The notes under the pieces are model-generated. The model did no database searches, was not told the DNA's origin, and worked only from the letters and a program-made list of their open reading frames with translations. Below are positions 9,163 to 15,422 of a DNA stretch of 20,092 bases, piece by piece; position 1 is the stretch's first letter, and each line of letters starts with the position of its first letter. Source of the stretch: SVTX01 sp964526505 (GTDB taxonomy: Bacteria > Bacillota > Clostridia > Oscillospirales > CAG-272); assembly GCA_964526505.1 (NCBI GenBank), contig CAZGJC010000033.1, positions 1-20,092 of the forward strand, written 5' to 3'. The position numbers and the translations under genes were made by a program.

Positions 9163-10037
9163 TTCAATCCTCCGATGTTATAAGTTTCCACAAGTTTTGC
9201 GAGTTTTTTGCCGGCAAACTCTGCCCGTCTGCCGATATCGTCTCTTGAAAATTTGTCCGACGGTGCGTCCCACGCACGAATTTCCACGTTTATATATCCG
9301 TCGTATCCCATTTTCGCAAGAGTTTGGGCTACCGTGTTCCAGTCAACCGTTCCCTCAAACGGGATATCGTGACTGTCGCAAAATGAATTATTGTCGTGTG
9401 CATGTACGGTTTTGAGTTTATCTCCGAAGATTTCAAATTCACCTGTCGGTCGCCTTGATACGTTTGCATGTCCGAAATCCCAGCAAACGTTCGTTCCGAT
9501 AGTATTTGCAAGAGCGAGAATTTCCTCGGCGGAAGAACCGAACAAGTGGTCATTTTCCCCCTCACTCGTACTTGCCATATTTTCAATGCACAATTCCACT
9601 CCACGCATCTTTGCGTATTGATTCAACGGTGAGAGAAAATCAATATTTGCACGTATCCATCTCTCTCTGTCGGAACGCACTGCGTGGTGTGCTATCGGGT
9701 GAATTACCGCAAGCGGAATTTTCATTTTCGACGCCGTGTCTATTCCCGCACGCAGATCGTTTGAAAACCTGCTCATAAGAGTTGCATCCTCGGGGTTCGG
9801 CATATAAAACGGAAGATGACACGAGGGTATTTCAAGACCCTTCTGCTCCGCTCTGCGACTCGTCGCATAAGCCACACCGGCATATCCGTCGTCCGTGGCG
9901 GAAAGAGAATCGAAAGACATATCCACACCGTCAAAACCCATATCCGACATATAGTCTATCATAGACGTGGTGGAAAAACTTCCGCTTTTATGCCACGAAT
10001 ATATTCTTGACGACGCACATACTTTTATTTTTGCCAT
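9159..10037 (-). CDS. Sugar phosphate isomerase/epimerase-like TIM-barrel protein
   Basis: 292 residues of the xylose isomerase-like / AP endonuclease 2 TIM-barrel superfamily (PF01261-type). The metal-binding set expected of the fold is visible on successive strands: Glu in VELCIENMAS, Asp and His in NVCWDFGHANVS, His in VHAHDNN and Glu in INVEIRAW. It is therefore likely a metal-dependent sugar isomerase or epimerase, substrate unknown; an endonuclease IV role is less likely because the full nine-ligand zinc set is not apparent. I start at the ATG at 10037 (MAKIKVCA), which has GAGGAGA 7-8 nt upstream; a longer frame to 10061 would place the ribosome site inside the gene. First gene of the cysS operon, coupled to cysS by ATGA. 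Confidence 0.8.
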   Translation of the reverse strand: MAKIKVCASSRIYSWHKSGSFSTTSMIDYMSDMGFDGVDMSFDSLSATDDGYAGVAYATSRRAEQKGLEIPSCHLPFYMPNPEDATLMSRFSNDLRAGIDTASKMKIPLAVIHPIAHHAVRSDRERWIRANIDFLSPLNQYAKMRGVELCIENMASTSEGENDHLFGSSAEEILALANTIGTNVCWDFGHANVSRRPTGEFEIFGDKLKTVHAHDNNSFCDSHDIPFEGTVDWNTVAQTLAKMGYDGYINVEIRAWDAPSDKFSRDDIGRRAEFAGKKLAKLVETYNIGGLK

Positions 10038-10099
10038 AATATCTCTCCTCTCGTAATTCAAATCACCGTAATTTCAAAAAATGCCCATACTTAAATTTA

Positions 10100-10128
10100 A
10101 TTATATCAAATTTTATTATATTTGTCAA
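10100..10128 (-). promoter_or_regulatory. Consensus sigma-A promoter of the isomerase-cysS operon
   Basis: Minus strand: TTGACA (10123-10128), 17-nt spacer, TATAAT (10100-10105). Both hexamers and the spacing match the consensus exactly. Transcription should start near 10093, giving a leader of about 55 nt, too short for a T-box riboswitch. The rest of the 205-nt gap (10038-10242) holds the thioesterase terminator and no gene. Confidence 0.9.
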
Positions 10129-10222
10129 TGTTTTTGCGTGCGTTTACTTCTGTGCCGGGAAAAAATTTGTCGTTGTTCGGATAATATGTTTTTTGTTTGT
10201 GCAAATTGTTTTCATAGAAACG

Positions 10223-10244
10223 AAAAAGCCCTTGCGGGCTTTTT
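10223..10244 (-). terminator. Intrinsic terminator after the thioesterase gene
   Basis: Inverted repeat AAAAAGCCC / GGGCTTTTT (10223-10231 and 10236-10244) with a 4-nt loop. On the minus strand the GC-rich stem is followed by a T run. It overlaps the stop codon of the thioesterase gene. The sequence is symmetrical, so it could also stop transcription from the other side. Confidence 0.85.
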
Positions 10245-10974
10245 ATATGTTTTCAAGTTTCAAAACCGCTTCCAGGCACGTATCTCCGTCGGGATTTTGG
10301 GTTTTGAATATAAAAGATTTATCCTCTCGCTCGCCACGCATTATCGAAAGCGTAGTGCCGAAGTGTGATTCTTTAAGATAAGAAAGTGAAAATTCCGACA
10401 CGTACTTTCCCTGCATATCGGGGAGAAAATCGCAAAGCATATCGGGGTAATTCGTATTGTTCATATGCATATTGTAGTCTATGTCCGAATACTTGATTTC
10501 CCTTTTGCCGACAGGGTAAAGTACTTCTCCCCTGCCTATTCTCGCCGTCTGTGGCAAATCCGTTGCGGATATAGGCTCATCATACGGGAAGTGCGACGCA
10601 AGTTCATCGTCTCCACGAGCCAGAGAGTGCGTGTTTATATCAACCAACGCCCACACGCTCGACGCTCTTGCAACAACGTCACCATCGGATCGCATCTCGA
10701 AATATCTGTAAAAAGAATAGCCCTTTGCCTCTTTGCACCACGTATCGACCTCAATGTCCTTGTAGGCACCTATGGGCTTGTACACTTTTACGGATATCTT
10801 GCTTAATATAAATCCAACGCCCCTCTCGTCTCTGAGTTCGTCAAGAGGCACGCCGTACGCTTTGCACTGTAAGTTTCCCGTTTCCTGAAAATATGTTTGT
10901 ATTTTTCCGGCACGCAACACTCTGCAAGCATCGGTGTCGTGCCAAAGCGTCGTATATTTGTGTGTATACCTCAT
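10243..10974 (-). CDS. Acyl-ACP thioesterase (FatA/FatB family)
   Basis: 243 residues forming the double-hotdog fold of bacterial acyl-ACP thioesterases (PF01643-type), which release free fatty acids from acyl carrier protein. The N-terminal hotdog has HDTDACRVLR and a long helix region (QTYFQETGNLQCKAYG). The second hotdog carries SDIDYNMHMNN (163-173), the counterpart of the plant DxNxHVNN active-site segment, with N168 and H170 as likely catalytic residues. AAGGAG lies about 10 nt before the ATG. It follows fba by 100 nt with a terminator between. I find no clear promoter of its own, so it may depend on read-through from fba. Confidence 0.9.
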   Translation of the reverse strand: MRYTHKYTTLWHDTDACRVLRAGKIQTYFQETGNLQCKAYGVPLDELRDERGVGFILSKISVKVYKPIGAYKDIEVDTWCKEAKGYSFYRYFEMRSDGDVVARASSVWALVDINTHSLARGDDELASHFPYDEPISATDLPQTARIGRGEVLYPVGKREIKYSDIDYNMHMNNTNYPDMLCDFLPDMQGKYVSEFSLSYLKESHFGTTLSIMRGEREDKSFIFKTQNPDGDTCLEAVLKLENI

Positions 10975-11016
10975 TTTTTCATATCTCCTTTTTGTTTTGC
11001 ATTTTCAAAAAGACAA

Positions 11017-11055
11017 AAATAAAAAAGTTAAGCCTCCCTCTTTTTGGGGAGGCTT
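11017..11055 (-). terminator. Intrinsic terminator after fba
   Basis: Stem AAGCCTCCC / GGGAGGCTT (11030-11038 and 11047-11055), 8-nt loop, followed on the minus strand by a T-rich tract (11029 down to 11017). It lies 20 nt after the fba stop and before the thioesterase gene, so it probably reduces rather than abolishes expression of that gene. Confidence 0.88.
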
Positions 11056-11074
11056 GTTATATTGTAAACCTAAA

Positions 11075-12034
11075 TTAAAGTGTGCCGGAAGAACCGAGTA
11101 CGTCTCTTATCTTGTGGGCTACCATCTTTTTTACTTCTTCTCTTGCAACCGAAAGATATCCTCTGGGGTCAAACACGTCGGGCATTTCGCTGAATACTCT
11201 GCGAACGCCTGCCGTCATTGCAAGACGTATGTCGGAATCGATATTGATTTTACAAACCGCCATTTTTGCCGCTTCTCTGAGTTGCTCTTCTGGAATTCCG
11301 ACAGCGTCAGGCATTTTTCCGCCCAAGGCGTTTATTTCAGCCACGTATTCCTGAGGAACGCTTGACGCTCCGTGAAGAACTATCGGAAATTCGGGGAGTC
11401 TTTTTTCAACTTCCGCAAGGATATCGAAACGGAGAGGAGGCGGAACAAGTATTCCGTTTTCGTTTCTCTTACATTGCTTTGGAGTGAATTTGAAAGCCCC
11501 GTGCGACGTTCCTATTGAAATAGCAAGCGAGTCAACACCCGTTCTCGTAACGAAATCTTCGACTTCTTCGGGACGTGTGTATGACGAATGTTCAGCCGAA
11601 ACCTCGTCCTCAACACCCGCAAGAACACCGAGTTCTCCCTCGACCACAACGCCGTGTGCGTGTGCGTACTCAACTACCTTTCTTGTGAGTGATATATTGT
11701 CCTCATAGTCGTGATGAGAACCGTCTATCATAACCGACGTAAATCCGCCGTCTATGCAGGATTTGCAAAGTTCAAACGTATCTCCGTGGTCAAGATGCAA
11801 CGCAAAATCGATTTCGGTATCACGAACCGCCGCTTGTGCAAGTGCCATAAGATATTCGTGTTTCGCATATCTTCTCGCTCCTGCCGAGACTTGAAGTATA
11901 ACAGGCGACTTTTCTTGTTGTGCCGCTTCCGTAATCGCCTGAATGATTTCCATATTGTTAATGTTGAAAGCACCTATCGCATATCCACCGGCATACGCTT
12001 TCTTAAACATTTCCTTCGTTGTAACGAGTGCCAT
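11075..12034 (-). CDS. fba: Class II fructose-1,6-bisphosphate aldolase
   Basis: Zinc-dependent glycolytic/gluconeogenic aldolase that splits fructose 1,6-bisphosphate to dihydroxyacetone phosphate and glyceraldehyde 3-phosphate. 319 residues. Catalytic and metal residues are present: HLDHGD at 80-85 (catalytic Asp82, Zn ligand His83), GELG at 133-136 (Glu135 region), GTSHG at 175-179 (His178), LHGASS at 220-225 (His221) and NIDSD at 264-268 for phosphate/substrate binding. It is somewhat longer than the 285-residue B. subtilis enzyme, with an extra NENGILVPPP-type segment near 191-200. A GAGG site stands about 11 nt before the ATG. It has its own extended -10 promoter and a terminator. Confidence 0.96.
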   Translation of the reverse strand: MALVTTKEMFKKAYAGGYAIGAFNINNMEIIQAITEAAQQEKSPVILQVSAGARRYAKHEYLMALAQAAVRDTEIDFALHLDHGDTFELCKSCIDGGFTSVMIDGSHHDYEDNISLTRKVVEYAHAHGVVVEGELGVLAGVEDEVSAEHSSYTRPEEVEDFVTRTGVDSLAISIGTSHGAFKFTPKQCKRNENGILVPPPLRFDILAEVEKRLPEFPIVLHGASSVPQEYVAEINALGGKMPDAVGIPEEQLREAAKMAVCKINIDSDIRLAMTAGVRRVFSEMPDVFDPRGYLSVAREEVKKMVAHKIRDVLGSSGTL

Positions 12035-12078
12035 ATCTGTAAATTCCTCTCTTAAAGAAGTAAAATTATCACAGTTTT

Positions 12079-12107
12079 ATTGTAGCACACATTTATATAA
12101 AAATCAA
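12079..12107 (-). promoter_or_regulatory. Promoter of fba
   Basis: Minus strand: -35 TTGATT (12102-12107), 17-nt spacer, extended -10 TGCTACAAT with hexamer at 12079-12084. Leader about 40 nt. Upstream, between this promoter and mazF, an AT-rich inverted repeat (12117-12125 with 12136-12144) might be a weak end signal for mazF, but it lacks GC pairs. Confidence 0.7.
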
Positions 12108-12191
12108 GTACTCAACAAAATGTTTGTTAAAATTTAAACATTTTTCATACAATTTAACCAACAGGTCAAAACTTCGTCCGTATCTCCCCTA

Positions 12192-12659
12192 TTACGTCAC
12201 CGTTCGACTTTCTTTTTGAGTGCCGAAATCCTCTCCGCCGGCAACTGATGCGACGGCAACCGCACCCTCACCGTATATTTCCGTGTCTGCACGAACGCCT
12301 GCGGGAGTTTCGGCAAGATTGAGACTTACCGCTATCGCTCCGTCAACCTCCCTCATCTTGTCCGGTGTCAGATGACCCGCCCTTTCTTTCAGCCTGCGTT
12401 TGTCAAGCGTTCTTATCTGTTCGAGCAAAATCACCGAATCCTTTACAAGACCTGCGGCATCCGCATAAATATCAATATGTGTCGGCATTTTAACCTTTCC
12501 CGTTTTTGATGTAATTGCTGCGGCTATCACCGTTGGGCTGTATTTGTTCCCTACGTCGTTCTGAATTATCAGAACGGGTCGCAGACCACCTTGCTCCGAG
12601 CCTATTACGGGACTTAAATCGGCATAAAAAATATCTCCTCTTCTTATGTTCGGCATCAT
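12192..12659 (-). CDS. mazF: MazF/PemK-type endoribonuclease toxin, no visible antitoxin
   Basis: Family of ACA-type or longer-site mRNA interferases, close to B. subtilis NdoA (EndoA). The core reads RRGDIFYADLSPVIGSEQGG, then RPVLIIQND, SPTVIAAAIT, and SVILLEQIRTLDKRRL. Counting from the chosen start, Arg27 and Thr50 correspond to the catalytic R25 and T48 of NdoA. NdoA has 116 residues; this protein has about 155, with an extra C-terminal tail of about 38 (Gly/Ala/Val then charged). Three near ATGs exist; the one at 12659 has AAGGA 9 nt upstream. The usual MazE partner is not found on either side: upstream is a cohesin-like gene, downstream is fba. It could be under control of an antitoxin elsewhere. 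Confidence 0.88.
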   Translation of the reverse strand: MMPNIRRGDIFYADLSPVIGSEQGGLRPVLIIQNDVGNKYSPTVIAAAITSKTGKVKMPTHIDIYADAAGLVKDSVILLEQIRTLDKRRLKERAGHLTPDKMREVDGAIAVSLNLAETPAGVRADTEIYGEGAVAVASVAGGEDFGTQKESRTVT

Positions 12660-12762
12660 TTTCATTATTCCTTTTCTTTGTGGTACAGTGATTTTTGACC
12701 CGTTGTAAAACTTTTAAACACCGCAAGTCGTTTTTGATGCCGAAAAGACGATTTTTAATTTT

Positions 12763-13545
12763 TTAAAAGTATTTTTCACAAAAAACATCCGATATTTTTT
12801 GAATCGTAATCAATGCAAAACTTGCCGTCGTTGACAAAAGCGACAGCACCATACACAGTTTGTTATAACTCCCGTTCTTCCTTGCTTCCTCATTGCCGAT
12901 AAGTTCATATTCAGACAAACTTTCATATTCGGAAATATCGTCACTGCACGTTTCAAACTCATTTTCTTCGGTAAAATCTTCTTCAATATAAACAGTTTCG
13001 TCCTCCGTGTTATAATCTTCGATAATCTCGCTTTCGCCATTGTTTTCATTCACACTCACGTAAGACCCACAAAGCACAAGACTCGCCGAATAAAGTCCTC
13101 TGTCCTTAAAATAAACGGCACTTGTTTTCGTCGGCAATGAAAGAGAAAGTGAAAATCCGTCACCTGTAAAATTTTCTTTTTGTATAAATCCCACCGTTGC
13201 AAGTCTTCCGCTCTCTGCGGAATTTTCGTTTCCCCAGAACAAAAAACGTATTCTTCCCTCTTTTAAACTGCAATCAAAATTTAAGCCCGATAGGGCTTCT
13301 CCTCTCTCGCACGATGATAAAATCAATGCGTAGGCACTGTAATTCAAATCAAATTCAAGTCCGCACAGTTCTTGCTCCGACGAATAAACAATTTCAACGA
13401 TAATAATCCCCGTATCGCCGTCTTGTTTGCAATTGACGAAAACGTCCGCAACATCATCCGACTGAGCGAACACCGTGGACGATAAGCCGGATATCGTAAG
13501 TAACAAAATAGTCGTCAAAATAATTTTTGAAATTTTTCCTCCCAA
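12763..13545 (-). CDS. Membrane-anchored cohesin-like domain protein
   Basis: 260 residues. A signal peptide (about 1-27, ending TVFA-Q) is followed by a cohesin-like beta-sandwich (about 33-155) with the family rhythm CGLEFDLNYSA, then GRIRFLFWG, then GRLATVGFI. Next come an acidic Glu/Asp/Tyr-rich linker (about 165-218), a membrane segment (about 230-250) and a short cytoplasmic end. Cohesins bind dockerins in cellulosomes and in other extracellular assemblies, so this looks like a surface receptor with one module; no dockerin gene is in the window. The start is TTG: AAGGGAG lies 9 nt upstream and an in-frame stop lies immediately before it. A TATAAT at 13577-13582 (minus) may be its -10, but no good -35 is seen. 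Confidence 0.7.
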   Translation of the reverse strand: MGGKISKIILTTILLLTISGLSSTVFAQSDDVADVFVNCKQDGDTGIIIVEIVYSSEQELCGLEFDLNYSAYALILSSCERGEALSGLNFDCSLKEGRIRFLFWGNENSAESGRLATVGFIQKENFTGDGFSLSLSLPTKTSAVYFKDRGLYSASLVLCGSYVSVNENNGESEIIEDYNTEDETVYIEEDFTEENEFETCSDDISEYESLSEYELIGNEEARKNGSYNKLCMVLSLLSTTASFALITIQKISDVFCEKYF

Positions 13546-13687
13546 TTACCGTCACTCCCTTTTTGAGTATTTGTAAATTATATTTTTTTCTTTTTGATGA
13601 TATGAGGATATTTCACACGGTCTAGGGCAAAATAAAATGGGAAATAAGCATTTTGCGAATTTTCCATAAAACGTTTTGGAGATAAAG

Positions 13688-13978
13688 ATGAAAAATAAAC
13701 TTTTAACTGTTTTCGCAACACTTGTTCTGTTAATCTCAACACTTTGTTGCCTCGTTTCGTGTAATGACGATAACGAAAATTCCAACATGTCGAACGGCTC
13801 TTCCGATACACAGCACGAAAGCACCGCCACACCGGGAGAAGCGGTGTCCGATATTCTCGACGACCTTCTCCCCGATATGAACGACGGCGAACAGCAAGGA
13901 TCATCCGCAGATGAATTTACGTCCGATGAGAAAAATAACAAATCCATTGTCGGCGATTTTTTCGGTAACGGTAAATAA
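13688..13978 (+). CDS. Small acidic lipoprotein of unknown function
   Basis: 96 residues. The N-terminus MKNKLLTVFATLVLLIS is a lipoprotein signal, with lipobox LVSC (Cys25). The mature part, about 71 residues, is Asn/Ser/Asp/Glu-rich, has no recognisable fold and contains an amphipathic-looking VSDILDDLLPDM. It ends SIVGDFFGNGK. GGAG lies 6 nt before the ATG; an in-frame TTG at 13676 is less likely. Monocistronic: it is divergent from the cohesin-like gene (142-nt gap, promoter not clear) and convergent with guaA, with a strong terminator after it. Function unknown; probably anchored in the outer leaflet of the cytoplasmic membrane. Confidence 0.8.
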   Translation: MKNKLLTVFATLVLLISTLCCLVSCNDDNENSNMSNGSSDTQHESTATPGEAVSDILDDLLPDMNDGEQQGSSADEFTSDEKNNKSIVGDFFGNGK

Positions 13979-13984
13979 AATTTC

Positions 13985-14017
13985 AGGGCTTTTGCTGTCG
14001 CAAAAGCCCTGTTTTCT
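13985..14017 (+). terminator. Intrinsic terminator after the lipoprotein gene
   Basis: Perfect 11-bp stem AGGGCTTTTGC / GCAAAAGCCCT (13985-13995 and 14000-14010), loop TGTC, then a T-rich run on the plus strand. The minus-strand side is also moderately T-rich, so it may serve guaA as well. Confidence 0.9.
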
Positions 14018-14029
14018 ATTTTTGAAATT

Positions 14030-14049
14030 CCTGCACTTGTGCAGGTTTT
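14030..14049. terminator. Second hairpin between convergent genes
   Basis: Perfect stem CCTGCAC / GTGCAGG (14030-14036 and 14039-14045) with a 2-nt spacer, followed by TTTTC on the plus strand. It lies 18 nt beyond the guaA stop. It may be a backup terminator for either convergent gene; its T run is short. Confidence 0.5.
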
Positions 14050-14063
14050 CTGTGTTTTCGGTA

Positions 14064-15047
14064 TTATTCCCACTCAATCGTTCCGGTGGGCTTCGGCGTG
14101 AGATCGTAAAGGACTCTGTTTATACCCTCGACTTCCGACGTTATTCTGTCGGTGATCCTATGCAAAATATCGTAAGGAATTTCTTCGATTGTGGCACTCA
14201 TGGCATCCGTCGTGTTGACCGCACGGATGATTGCAACCCAGCCCTCGTGGCGTTTTCCGCCTCTAATACCGACGCTCTTCAAGTCCGGAACCGCAATGAA
14301 ATATTGCCATACGTGTTCCGCAAGTCCGCTCCTGTCAAATTCCTCACGCAAAATTGCGTCAGCCTCACGCAACGCTTCAAGCCTGTCTCTTGTTATGGCA
14401 CCGAGACAACGCACACCGAGTCCGGGACCCGGGAACGGCTGACGGTAAACCATACCGTGAGGAAGACCCAACGCCTCTCCGACAACTCTGACCTCGTCCT
14501 TGTAAAGCAGTTTTAGGGGCTCTATGAGTTCAAATTTCATATTTTCGGGAAGTCCGCCTACGTTGTGGTGGGCTTTTACTCCGTCGGATTCAAGTATGTC
14601 GGGATATATTGTTCCCTGTGCCAAGAATTCGATTCCGTCAAGTTTTTCAGCCTCTTGTGCAAAAACATTTATAAACTCCGCACCGATTATTTTTCTCTTT
14701 TTTTCAGGCTCGTCAACTCCTGCCAAAAGGTCAAGAAAACGGTCGGTTGCATCAACATATACAAGATTTGCATCCATACTGTCTCTGAAAACTTTTATGA
14801 CCTGCTCCGGCTCACCTTTTCTGAGCAACCCGTGATTCACGTGAACGCAGATAAAATTTTTTCCGATCGCTTTGATTATAAGTGCGGCAACCACCGAGGA
14901 ATCCACTCCACCGGAAAGTGCAAGTAATACCTTTTTGTCGCCAACCTTGCTTCTGATTTCCTCAACTTGTTCGCAAATGAACTTGTTTGCAAGTTCCGCC
15001 GTCGTAATGCGAGCCATTTCCTCGGGTCTTACGTTTGAATTGTTCAT
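14064..15047 (-). CDS. guaA: GMP synthase, ATP-pyrophosphatase subunit only (no glutaminase domain)
   Basis: Converts XMP to GMP using ATP and ammonia. 327 residues from the chosen start. The PP-loop SGGVDSS is at 45-51, HVNHGLLRKGE follows, QGTIYPDILES is in the middle, and the C-terminal dimerisation/XMP-binding part has QPFPGPGLGVRCLG, GIRGGKRHEGW and the terminal LTPKPTGTIEWE. The class I glutamine amidotransferase domain that makes up the first 190 or so residues of normal bacterial GuaA (about 510-525 residues) is missing, and there is no such gene upstream. The layout matches the two-subunit GMP synthases known from archaea. The ATG at 15047 has AAGGAAG 7 nt upstream; the open frame to 15155 runs through the promoter and is not coding. 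Confidence 0.93.
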   Translation of the reverse strand: MNNSNVRPEEMARITTAELANKFICEQVEEIRSKVGDKKVLLALSGGVDSSVVAALIIKAIGKNFICVHVNHGLLRKGEPEQVIKVFRDSMDANLVYVDATDRFLDLLAGVDEPEKKRKIIGAEFINVFAQEAEKLDGIEFLAQGTIYPDILESDGVKAHHNVGGLPENMKFELIEPLKLLYKDEVRVVGEALGLPHGMVYRQPFPGPGLGVRCLGAITRDRLEALREADAILREEFDRSGLAEHVWQYFIAVPDLKSVGIRGGKRHEGWVAIIRAVNTTDAMSATIEEIPYDILHRITDRITSEVEGINRVLYDLTPKPTGTIEWE

Positions 15048-15116
15048 TTTCCCACTTCCTTTCAAATATTTTGCCGTAACCTGAAATTTATTACGCCACT
15101 GAAATTTTATGTCAAT

Positions 15117-15145
15117 ATTATATATGAAATAGGTGCCTGTGTCAA
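15117..15145 (-). promoter_or_regulatory. Consensus sigma-A promoter of guaA, possible second promoter downstream
   Basis: Minus strand: TTGACA (15140-15145), 17-nt spacer, TATAAT (15117-15122), an exact consensus match. A second possible set, TTGACA (15110-15115) with TAATAA (15088-15093) after 16 nt, lies just downstream. The leader is about 60 nt; I see no purine riboswitch in it. The perfect promoter proves that translation cannot start at the far upstream ATG. Confidence 0.9.
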
Positions 15146-15260
15146 TTGAAATCACAGCGATTTTTAAGGTGAATTTTATATAAAGTTTCAGTCATAAAAC
15201 ATTGCAAATCTTCCGTTTTGGTCAGTTTTTCATTCTTTTAAACTTTTTTTGAAAAAAGTA

Positions 15261-15289
15261 TTGCAAATTTCAAAATTTTGTGATATAAT
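15261..15289 (+). promoter_or_regulatory. Promoter of tRNA-Trp
   Basis: Plus strand: -35 TTGCAA (15261-15266), 17-nt spacer, extended -10 TGATATAAT with hexamer 15284-15289. Transcription is expected near 15296, about 12 nt before the mature tRNA start. Confidence 0.85.
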
Positions 15290-15307
15290 CATTTTGTTAT
15301 GGCATAT

Positions 15308-15383
15308 AGGGGTATAGCTCAGTTGGTAGAGTACCGGTCTCCAAAACCGTGGGTCGTGGGTTCGAGCCCTTCTGCCCCTGCCA
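15308..15383 (+). tRNA. tRNA-Trp (CCA anticodon)
   Basis: 76-nt cloverleaf with encoded CCA. Acceptor AGGGGTA pairs with TGCCCCT (one G-U), discriminator G. D stem GCTC/GAGT has one G-U. The anticodon loop CTCCAAA gives anticodon CCA (tryptophan). T loop TTCGAGC. Two pairs are not canonical: C27 opposite U43 in the anticodon stem and U50 opposite U64 in the T stem, with a further G-U at 51-63. The length and the identity elements suggest a working gene, but its helices are weaker than usual. It is followed without a gap by a very long terminator hairpin. Confidence 0.92.
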
Positions 15384-15422
15384 AAAAATAAAGGACAGCA
15401 TTTGCTGTCCTTTATTTTTTGG
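15381..15422 (+). terminator. tRNA-Trp terminator, 20-bp perfect inverted repeat starting at the CCA
   Basis: Arms 15381-15400 and 15403-15422 are perfect reverse complements with 2 nt between. The core is AAAGGACAGCA / TGCTGTCCTTT, then a T-rich tract ending in TGG. The left arm begins with the CCA end of the tRNA itself, so the CCA could pair with the TGG at the far side. The same core hairpin recurs in every unit of the downstream array. Confidence 0.9.

Noticed and set aside
10038..10100. T-box leader for cysS
   Set aside because: The leader from the mapped consensus promoter is only about 55 nt and shows no T-box sequence or specifier stem; cysS is also the second gene.
13552..14073. 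173-codon minus-strand open frame
   Set aside because: Antisense to the lipoprotein gene and crosses both hairpins; the plus-strand gene has signal peptide, lipobox and ribosome site.
15048..15155. N-terminal extension of guaA up to 15155
   Set aside because: It would run through the -10 and -35 of a perfect promoter, has no similarity to GuaA, and a good ribosome site precedes the ATG at 15047.
15100..15300. Replication origin at the point where gene direction switches
   Set aside because: Genes mostly point away from here, but no DnaA boxes, dnaA, dnaN or gyr genes are seen, and the tRNA and guaA promoters explain the divergence.
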